NCBI GenBank assembly: GCA_020050375.1
Contig: JAGVKR010000434.1
Span: 1-7,433, forward strand
DNA: 7,433 nucleotides
Origin: Planctomycetales bacterium
GTDB lineage: Bacteria; Planctomycetota; Planctomycetia; Planctomycetales; Planctomycetaceae
Direction: 5' to 3'
The translations under genes were made by a program, and so were the position numbers. The notes beneath the pieces were generated by a model. The model did not search any database. It was not told where the DNA came from and saw only the letters and a program-made list of their open reading frames with translations. Position 1 is the first letter of the stretch. Each line of letters opens with the position of its first letter. This document shows, one piece after another, positions 1 to 4,181 of the stretch.

Positions 1-100
1 CCAGGAGCCGTTCGATCTCGGCGCAGCCGGCCGGATCGAGCTCCCCCAGCGCGTACGCGGTCAACCGCGGATCGTCCACAGGCAGGCGATTCTCAGGCAT
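1..100 (-). CDS. N-terminal fragment of a sigma-linked protein, probably a VWA-domain or anti-sigma-like protein (partial)
   Basis: Only the first 33 codons are present; the gene runs off the left edge of the window. The readable start is MPENRLPVDDPRLTAYALGE, followed by LDPAGCAEIERLL. From family knowledge, 'DDPRLTAYALGELDP' followed by an acidic helix is typical of planctomycete proteins encoded next to ECF sigma factors, often annotated as von Willebrand factor A (YfbK-like) or anti-sigma proteins. No catalytic or metal site is visible in this piece, so the name is an inference. Two ATG codons lie in tandem (103-101 and 100-98). I chose the second because the Shine-Dalgarno GGGGAG (113-108) is then 7 nt away rather than 4. 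The gene lies 175 bases downstream of the ECF sigma stop on the same strand, so the two are probably co-transcribed. The repeat element between them supplies part of this gene's ribosome binding site. Confidence 0.6.
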   Translation of the reverse strand, partial: MPENRLPVDDPRLTAYALGELDPAGCAEIERLL

Positions 101-110
101 CATAAAACTC

Positions 111-275
111 CCCGGCGAGCGGGGGGCGTCAGCCCCCTGAAGCTTGCCCTTTCAATTCGGCCGAACATCGAAATCAAATCGAGGTCCGGTGTGTGTTGTT
201 TGTGAACGTTGTCAGTTTGGTGCCCTTCGGTGACAGGTGTTGCCTTCAGGGGGCTGACGCCCCCCGCTCGCCGGG
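111..275. repeat. 165-bp element with perfect 32-bp terminal inverted repeats (REP/MITE-like)
   Basis: The left arm (111-142) and right arm (244-275) are exact reverse complements over 32 bases, separated by 101 bases of less GC-rich sequence. Each arm also contains a small palindrome: GGGGGC-GTCA-GCCCCC at 122-137 and its mirror at 249-264. It could therefore form either one long stem or two short hairpins. The element fills nearly all the space between the sigma factor stop codon (276-278) and the next gene. Its left end contributes the last bases of that gene's Shine-Dalgarno. I see no target-site duplication and no ORF inside it that looks real; the peptide 'RGLTPPARR' is only the translation of an arm. 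A non-autonomous repeat or an intercistronic RNA-stabilising or attenuating hairpin are both possible. Confidence 0.75.
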
Positions 276-794
276 TCATGTTTCTGCCCGACACAATTTC
301 ATCCGTAATGTTTTCAGCCCGGTGTGAATCAAGACTCCCACGTGCGAGATCGAAAGCCCCGTCACCTCGGCGATCTCGCGGTACGACAGCCCATTCTGGA
401 ATTTCAAGCGGATCGTCTCCTGCTGATTCGATGGCAGGCGATCGAGCAGCTCGAGGATCTGTCCGGCCGAGTCACGGCGCTCGACGAGGAGCGCCGGAGG
501 GAGATCGGGGCTCACCTTGAGTGAGAAGGTCTCATCCGTCAGAGTTGTCATCCGTTGCTCCTTGCGCCGGACGTCGAGGGCCTTGTTCCGACAAACGGTG
601 TACAGCCACTCGACCAGATGCCCGTCCAGATCGTGCCGATTCTCGTAACACAGCTTGAGAAATGTCTCCTGCACGACGTCGCGGGCCCGTTCGTCGTCGC
701 CGACGATCCGCCGCGCGTAACGGGTCAGTTCCCCCTCGTATTGAACGAGGATTCCCCGCACCCAGTCAGCGCTGCCGGCGTGCCCGTTGTTCAT
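276..794 (-). CDS. ECF-type RNA polymerase sigma factor
   Basis: A 172-residue protein with the two-domain layout of sigma-70 family group 4 (ECF) factors, which redirect RNA polymerase to specific promoters. The sigma-2 domain spans about residues 14-82, with region 2.2 around ARDVVQETFLKL (38-48) and the DNA-contacting helix around VEWLYTVCRNKALDVRRKEQ (61-80). A short linker leads to sigma-4 (about 110-168), where LPSNQQETIRLKF is followed by the helix-turn-helix LSYREIAEVTGLSISHVGVL. An upstream in-frame GTG (803) exists. I prefer the ATG at 794 because GGAAG lies 8 nt before it and GAGG 3 nt before it, while the GTG has nothing at a usable distance. The next gene on the strand may encode its regulator. 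Upstream lies a long structured region that may be its leader. No close relative is recognised by name, so the target regulon is unknown. Confidence 0.93.
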   Translation of the reverse strand: MNNGHAGSADWVRGILVQYEGELTRYARRIVGDDERARDVVQETFLKLCYENRHDLDGHLVEWLYTVCRNKALDVRRKEQRMTTLTDETFSLKVSPDLPPALLVERRDSAGQILELLDRLPSNQQETIRLKFQNGLSYREIAEVTGLSISHVGVLIHTGLKTLRMKLCRAET

Positions 795-851
795 GGACCT
801 CACTTCCGTGACGAACCGTGCGACAGGTTAGACGCTGGAGGAGGGAGGTCC
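795..851 (-). promoter_or_regulatory. Candidate Shine-Dalgarno-sequestering stem ahead of the sigma factor gene
   Basis: On the minus strand the seven bases directly before the sigma factor ATG are GAGGTCC (801-795). An exact complement, GGACCTC, lies 43 bases further upstream (851-845) and continues into a CCTCC-rich tract (GGACCTCCCTCCTCC, 851-837). If paired in mRNA, this stem would bury the GAGG and the base next to the start codon, holding translation off until it is opened. The pairing is visible in the sequence; the regulatory role is inference, and a 7-bp match over this span could be chance. Confidence 0.35.
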
Positions 852-857
852 TTACGA

Positions 858-895
858 GCAATTTTCCGGAAAACGGACGTTCTTTGGAAAATTGC
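858..895 (-). repeat. Inverted repeat or hairpin upstream of the sigma factor
   Basis: GCAATTTTCC (858-867) and GGAAAATTGC (886-895) are perfect 10-bp reverse complements. The 18-nt spacer contains a second copy of GGAAAA, so TTTTCCGGAAAA (862-873) is also a perfect palindrome. Two alternative pairings share the same left arm. The AT-rich arms stand out in a GC-rich window. This could be a leader hairpin in the sigma transcript or a protein-binding site. It is not a classical terminator because no T-tract follows on either strand. Confidence 0.4.
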
Positions 896-995
896 GGAAC
901 ATCAGGCAAAAGGGGCACGTCGAGAATAACCACCTCAAACTGCGTCCAAGAGCTTCTCCCCGCCGGGAATGTCTCCCTACAGTCGCTCGTGGTGA

Positions 996-1067
996 AAATT
1001 CAAAAATGTGTGCAGTTGCACATTTTTGAATTTCAAAAACCGATGCAGTTGTCGGATTTTGAAATTC
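996..1067. repeat. Two tandem 32-nt palindromes (period 33) with identical loops and compensatory stem changes
   Basis: Unit 1 (999-1030) and unit 2 (1032-1063) share the layout TTCAAAAA, a 4-nt variable block, loop TGCAGTTG, the complement of the variable block, then TTTTGAA. The variable blocks are TGTG/CACA in unit 1 and CCGA/TCGG in unit 2. All four pairs adjoining the loop differ between units, yet complementarity is kept. The full stems extend further: 15 perfect pairs (996-1010 with 1019-1033) and 16 positions with one A-A mismatch (1028-1043 with 1052-1067). At full length the two stems share bases 1028-1033, so they would be mutually exclusive there. Retained pairing despite changed bases suggests selection for a hairpin or cruciform, or for a dyad bound by protein. 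Confidence 0.8.
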
Positions 1068-1170
1068 AGGCAGCGTTGCGTTCCGGAGTGGATCCCGATC
1101 GGGACGTCGATCGTGTCGACGATACGTCGAATCGCAGCGCCGGATGACAGGGTTTCACGAAACTTGCCAT

Positions 1171-1192
1171 ATAGTATACAAATATATACTAT
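1171..1192. promoter_or_regulatory. Operator-like palindrome in the core of the minus-strand promoter
   Basis: ATAGTATA (1171-1178) and TATACTAT (1185-1192) are perfect 8-bp inverted repeats with a 6-nt spacer. The dyad covers the -10 hexamer and most of the spacer of the minus-strand promoter at 1173-1200, the usual placement for a repressor site. AT-rich dyads of this size are bound by several small dimeric repressor families; I cannot tell which. No regulator gene adjoins it, so the binding protein, if any, is encoded elsewhere. Confidence 0.45.
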
Positions 1193-1200
1193 TCTGTCAA
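1173..1200 (-). promoter_or_regulatory. Near-consensus sigma-70-type promoter reading toward the sigma factor gene
   Basis: On the minus strand a perfect -35 TTGACA (1200-1195) is separated by 16 nt from a -10 TATACT (1178-1173), a one-mismatch match to TATAAT. Transcription would start near 1165 and reach the ECF sigma ATG at 794 after about 370 nt, passing through the tandem hairpins and the SD-masking stem. No better gene lies in between. The hexamers are seen directly; the start site and target gene are inferred. Confidence 0.6.
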
Positions 1201-1287
1201 GACGAGACCGACGGTGATAGTGGGGACATTTGCGAGTGCACTGCGTTTTCGGGCAGGGGCGCGGAATGGACGTTCGTTCGAGGCGTT

Positions 1288-1434
1288 TCACTCCGCACTC
1301 TGGATCACTCGATCAAACAACTCCTCCATCAACCACGGATGGCCGGTGACCGGAACAGATTCTTCCCGGTAGTGCGCGCGGATGCTTCCTACTGCACGAG
1401 CCCCTGTCGATACGCCATCGGGCGCGGCAATCAC
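1288..1434 (-). CDS. Possible small ORF overlapping the moxR stop (48 codons, unrecognised)
   Basis: A GTG codon (1434-1432) overlaps the moxR stop in the arrangement GTGA, typical of translational coupling, and opens a frame of 48 codons ending at TGA (1290-1288). The product contains SIRAHYREESVPVTGHPWLM and ends EELFDRVIQSAE, which looks like ordinary soluble protein with a plausible C-terminal amphipathic helix. I recognise no family and see no signal peptide or membrane segment. By my count about 62% of its third codon positions are G or C, only moderately supportive in this GC-rich DNA. It has no independent ribosome binding site. It could be a real coupled peptide, the remnant of a longer gene, or a chance open frame. 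Confidence 0.3.
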   Translation of the reverse strand: MIAAPDGVSTGARAVGSIRAHYREESVPVTGHPWLMEELFDRVIQSAE

Positions 1435-2447
1435 TCGTACTTCGGCACGGCCGGCTCGGGAATCTCGGCGATCAGCCGCTCGATGATGTCTTCGGTCTTG
1501 AGCCCTTCGGCCTGGGCCTGGAAATTCGTCGAGACGCGGTGCCGCAGCACGGGGATCGCCACTTTGCGGATGTCATTGATCGAGACGCTGGGGCGGCCGT
1601 CCATCGCGGCCATCGCCTTGCTCCCGGCAATCAGGTACTGTCCGGCCCGCGGTCCGGCCCCCCAGTCGACCAGCTCTTTGATGAATTTCGGCGACGAATG
1701 GTCTCCCGGCCGCGTGGCGCGGACGAGGCGTGCCACATAATTGATCGTGAGCGGCGCCGCCTGAATCAGATTGATCTGCTTCTGGAGGTACTGAATGGCT
1801 TTCGCCGAGAGCACTTTCCGCACTTCGGGGCGTTCCATTGAGCTCGTCGCGCTCAAGATTCTTTCTTCTTCTTCGAGGGCGGGGTAATCGACCTTGATGT
1901 TGAACATGAACCGGTCGAGCTGCGCTTCGGGTAGAGGATAGGTTCCTTCCTGCTCGATCGGGTTTTGCGTGGCGATCACAAAGAACGGATCGGGGAGCGG
2001 ATAGGTCGTCTGGCCGATCGTCACTTCGTGTTCCTGCATCGACTGCAGGAGGGCGGCCTGAGTCTTGGGCGGGGTGCGATTGATTTCATCGGCCAGCAGA
2101 ATGTTGGTGAACACCGGCCCTTCGACGAACCGGAAATTCCGCTGCCCCGACTCGCTCTCGTCGAGGACAGTCGTCCCCGTGATGTCCGAGGGCATCAGAT
2201 CGGGGGTGAACTGAATTCGCTTGAATCGCACGTCAAGAATCCGGGCGATCGTACTGACGAGCAGTGTCTTCGCCAGCCCCGGCACGCCGACCAAGAGGCA
2301 ATGCCCGCCGGTGAAGATCGCAGCCAGGATCTGCTCGATGACCGTATCCTGACCGATGATGACCTTGTGCAGCTCCTCGGTCATCAGGTCGCGGTGCTTG
2401 CGAAACTTTTCGAGAAACTCGTCGAAGTCGCGTTGTTCTGCCGCCAA
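1431..2447 (-). CDS. MoxR-family AAA+ ATPase
   Basis: MoxR proteins are AAA+ ATPases thought to act as chaperones that help mature or activate partner proteins, often VWA-domain proteins. With the start chosen here the protein has 338 residues. Walker A is GVPGLAKT (54-61), Walker B is NILLADE (115-121; D120, E121), sensor 1 is the N of ATQNP (162), and a conserved LDRF lies around 177-180. GAGPRAGQ, with a sensor-2 arginine near 267, sits in the C-terminal lid. All motifs are intact. The start is uncertain: the frame extends to an ATG at 2531, but the extra 28 residues do not resemble MoxR. The TTG at 2447 has AGGG 9 nt upstream and fits the family's usual N-terminus. However, a promoter at 2537-2565 would place its start almost on that ATG, so leaderless initiation there is possible. 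The usual DUF58 partner gene is not downstream. Confidence 0.93.
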   Translation of the reverse strand: MAAEQRDFDEFLEKFRKHRDLMTEELHKVIIGQDTVIEQILAAIFTGGHCLLVGVPGLAKTLLVSTIARILDVRFKRIQFTPDLMPSDITGTTVLDESESGQRNFRFVEGPVFTNILLADEINRTPPKTQAALLQSMQEHEVTIGQTTYPLPDPFFVIATQNPIEQEGTYPLPEAQLDRFMFNIKVDYPALEEEERILSATSSMERPEVRKVLSAKAIQYLQKQINLIQAAPLTINYVARLVRATRPGDHSSPKFIKELVDWGAGPRAGQYLIAGSKAMAAMDGRPSVSINDIRKVAIPVLRHRVSTNFQAQAEGLKTEDIIERLIAEIPEPAVPKYE

Positions 2448-2536
2448 GGTGAATCGCCCTGTGAGAAGTGCTCGCTGTCTTGTTGTAACGCTGCGCACCC
2501 CAATCTCAACCGCAGCGCCGGGTGGGTCCATGCGAG

Positions 2537-2565
2537 ATTCTAGGGGCGCGCGAGAACCCGAGCAA
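2537..2565 (-). promoter_or_regulatory. Candidate moxR promoter
   Basis: On the minus strand TTGCTC (2565-2560) and TAGAAT (2542-2537) are 17 nt apart. The -10 is one base from consensus, but the -35 matches only TTG plus spacing. The predicted start would be near 2530, almost exactly at the upstream ATG of the moxR frame. The evidence is limited to this weak hexamer pair. Confidence 0.3.
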
Positions 2566-2650
2566 GGAGCGCCGTCGCACCGGCCCGATCTGTGTCGACG
2601 CGGTGCAGCCAGCGCGGAAAATGCCGCCTGGGTGTGCTACGCTGAAGTTC

Positions 2651-2656
2651 TATGAT
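2651..2656 (+). promoter_or_regulatory. Candidate -10 element for the nagA-like gene
   Basis: TATGAT lies 37 bases before the first plausible ATG of the deacetylase frame, on its strand and in the divergent intergenic region. No recognisable TTGACA-like -35 lies 16-18 nt upstream. This is therefore a weak, single-hexamer call. Confidence 0.2.
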
Positions 2657-2728
2657 TCGACTCTGCGCGTCGTGCCCCAGTTTTGATTGAGAATGTGCAT
2701 GAACAAGACTTCGGGAAGCGAGATATCC

Positions 2729-4000
2729 ATGAACGCCGGCGCAACACCCGGCACCGGATCCTCGGGCCGTCCGCAAACGGAAGAGTCTGCCCGGCTTTCC
2801 GCTTTCCACTCTCCGCTTTCCTTCACCGCCCGCCGCTACGACAACCTCGAGCCGATTCGCATCACCCTTTCCGGCGGGCGAATCGCCGCCATCGAGCCAG
2901 CCTGGCCGGACGGGCCAGCCTCCGATTGGCCGCTGGTTGCGCCCGGCCTGTTCGACCTGCAAATCAACGGCTACGGCGGAGTGATGTTTGCCGACCGGAA
3001 TTTGACGGCCGAATCTGCCAAACGAGCCATTGGAGCGTATCTGGCACACGGCGTCACCCGCCTCTTCCCGACGCTGATCACCAGTTCGTTCGAGATGCTC
3101 GCGGCCGGCTTCGCGGCGATCCGTCAGGCATGCGAGGCCGATGCGTGGGTCGATCACATGGTGACCGGATGCCATCTTGAAGGGCCGTATCTGTCGGGCG
3201 AAGACGGGCCGCGCGGCGCGCATCCCCGCATCCACATTCGTCCTGCCGACTGGGACGAGTTCTGCGAGCTGCAACAAGTCTCCGGGCAACGGATTCGCCT
3301 CGTGACGATCGCACCCGAAGTTCCCCATGCTTTGGAGTTCATCCGCCAGGCTGTGGCTGCGGGAGTGACGGTCGCGATCGGCCACACGGCCGCGACCGGC
3401 GAGCAGATTCTCGCCGCGGTCGACGCCGGTGCGACGCTCAGCACGCATCTCGGGAACGGAACGCACCCCGTCCTGCGGCGACACCCCAACTACATCTGGG
3501 AACAACTCGGCGAGCCGCGACTGTGGGCCAGCCTGATCGTCGACGGTCAACACCTTCCCGACAGCGTCGTGCGATCGATTGTGCGGGCGAAATCGACGGG
3601 GCAGATCGTGCTCACCTGCGATGCATCGGGTTGGGCGGGCTGCGCTCCGGGCGCCTATGAAGACGAATTGGGAAAGGTCGAAGTTATGCCCGGCGGACGA
3701 ATTGTCGTAGCCGGACAGAATCAGTTGCTGGCCGGCTCGTGGAAGACGACGGAAATGTGCGTCGCACACGCCGTCCGCTGCGGAGCTGCGAGTTTGCGCG
3801 ACGCGATCGACATGGCGTGCCGGAATCCCACCCGGCTCCTGGGATTCCGCGAGCAGCGACTGACCGCCGGCGACGCTGCCGATCTGTTTGTGTTCCGCCA
3901 CGCGACGAACGATTCGGAGATCGAGACGATCGCCACCGTCGTCGCCGGCGAGCTGCGATTTGGCAACATCTCACCTGACTGCGGCAACGAACAGCTTTGA
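2729..4000 (+). CDS. N-acetylglucosamine-6-phosphate deacetylase family amidohydrolase (divergent NagA)
   Basis: NagA removes the acetyl group from N-acetylglucosamine-6-phosphate in cytoplasmic amino-sugar recycling. The 423-residue frame has the family's landmarks. APGLFDLQINGYGG (about 71-84) is the strand-1 region with Gln in place of the HxH found in many amidohydrolases. CHLEGPY supplies metal ligand E151. IGHTAATG supplies H219, and LSTHLGNGTH supplies H240. LTCDASG carries the likely catalytic D298, and LAGS (about 334-337) is typical of the C-terminal part. The usual THLFNAM motif is replaced by THLGNGTHPV followed by HPNYIWEQL, so the sugar specificity may differ. The start is uncertain: in-frame ATGs at 2693 and 2699 and a TTG at 2687 lie upstream. 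I chose 2729 as the closest to the conserved domain. The first 30 residues are low-complexity. It stands alone: no nagB, kinase or sugar transporter gene is beside it. Confidence 0.85.
   Translation: MNAGATPGTGSSGRPQTEESARLSAFHSPLSFTARRYDNLEPIRITLSGGRIAAIEPAWPDGPASDWPLVAPGLFDLQINGYGGVMFADRNLTAESAKRAIGAYLAHGVTRLFPTLITSSFEMLAAGFAAIRQACEADAWVDHMVTGCHLEGPYLSGEDGPRGAHPRIHIRPADWDEFCELQQVSGQRIRLVTIAPEVPHALEFIRQAVAAGVTVAIGHTAATGEQILAAVDAGATLSTHLGNGTHPVLRRHPNYIWEQLGEPRLWASLIVDGQHLPDSVVRSIVRAKSTGQIVLTCDASGWAGCAPGAYEDELGKVEVMPGGRIVVAGQNQLLAGSWKTTEMCVAHAVRCGAASLRDAIDMACRNPTRLLGFREQRLTAGDAADLFVFRHATNDSEIETIATVVAGELRFGNISPDCGNEQL
2793..2821. repeat. Short CCGCTTTCC repeat tract inside the nagA-like 5' coding end
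   Basis: The tract contains GGCTTTCC followed by CCGCTTTCC twice (2799-2807 and 2813-2821). It encodes part of the unconserved N-terminus of the deacetylase. No start codon exists between this tract and the conserved domain, so translation must cross it. It may be a simple repeat that invaded or expanded at the gene's 5' end. Confidence 0.4.
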
Positions 4001-4024
4001 CAGAGCCTGTCGGAGATGTAATAT
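3997..4024 (+). promoter_or_regulatory. Promoter for the kinase gene overlapping the nagA-like stop codon
   Basis: A perfect -35 TTGACA (3997-4002) includes the nagA-like TGA stop (3998-4000). A -10 TAATAT (4019-4024) follows after a 16-nt spacer, the same spacing as the minus-strand promoter at 1173-1200. Transcription would begin near 4031, leaving a leader of about 150 nt before the kinase ATG at 4182. It indicates that the kinase can be transcribed independently of the deacetylase. Confidence 0.6.
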
Positions 4025-4135
4025 AAAGTCTCGCCGAAATTTCTGTTCGATCGTCCGTTCGAATGAGCGCTCGTTCCGAGCCAGGCAGTTCGCCGAGTCG
4101 GCCGCGCTTTGTCTGTGTCACAATGTCTTACAGCG

Positions 4136-4157
4136 CGTACGTCGGATCTGACGTACG
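4136..4157. promoter_or_regulatory. 22-bp palindrome in the kinase leader
   Basis: CGTACGTC (4136-4143) and GACGTACG (4150-4157) are perfect 8-bp inverted repeats around a 6-nt centre (GGATCT). The dyad ends 24 bases before the kinase ATG and touches an alternative TTG start at 4158. It could be a repressor or activator site or a leader hairpin near the ribosome binding region. A weaker palindrome, GAATGAGC/GCTCGTTC with one mismatch, lies at 4061-4076 in the same leader. Confidence 0.45.
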
Positions 4158-4181
4158 TTGTTCAGAATACCTTCGATTCTC

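Larger units (their letters stand above)
795..1287. other. 493-base stretch without a convincing gene; structured regulatory region
   Basis: The open frames here (for example a 104-codon minus-strand frame at 977-1291) have no family resemblance and run through the promoter and palindromes, so I do not call them. Instead the stretch holds the itemised promoter, tandem hairpins, a hairpin at 858-895 and the stem at 795-851. It also has a perfect 12-bp palindrome TCCCGATCGGGA (1093-1104), and ATCGT/ACGAT arms (1110-1114, 1119-1123) inside a direct repeat ACGTCGA (1104-1110, 1124-1130). The base composition is locally much richer in A and T than the flanking genes. The simplest reading is a 5' leader of roughly 370 nt for the sigma factor gene. 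Confidence 0.5.

Noticed and set aside
100..294. 64-codon minus-strand frame spanning the inverted-repeat element
   Set aside because: Both ends are translations of the repeat arms and it overlaps the sigma factor end; it has no coding signature.
896..921. ECF-type promoter GGAAC ... GTC on the plus strand, as a possible autoregulated site
   Set aside because: The spacer is 18 nt, longer than usual, and it points away from the sigma factor gene; no matching element was found on the minus strand.
999..1063. CRISPR-like array of two repeats
   Set aside because: Units are adjacent with a 1-nt gap and no spacers, differ in their stems, and no cas gene is present.
1152..1163. Possible parS (ParB site): GTTTCACGAAAC
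   Set aside because: The centre of the 16-bp parS consensus (CACGTG) is incomplete; the spacer is shortened, so the match is partial only.
977..1291. 104-codon minus-strand frame starting at a GTGA overlap with the small ORF
   Set aside because: It runs through the promoter, the palindrome and the tandem hairpins. Its periodic peptide is a by-product of the repeats.
1144..1740. 198-codon plus-strand frame overlapping the moxR 3' end
   Set aside because: Its 3' half is the antisense of the moxR C-terminus and its 5' half is compositionally random; no motif is visible.
2540..3901. 453-codon open frame antisense to the nagA-like gene
   Set aside because: It is the codon-bias shadow of a conserved deacetylase. 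Its translation is arginine/glycine-rich with no family motif, and the sense frame carries every catalytic motif.
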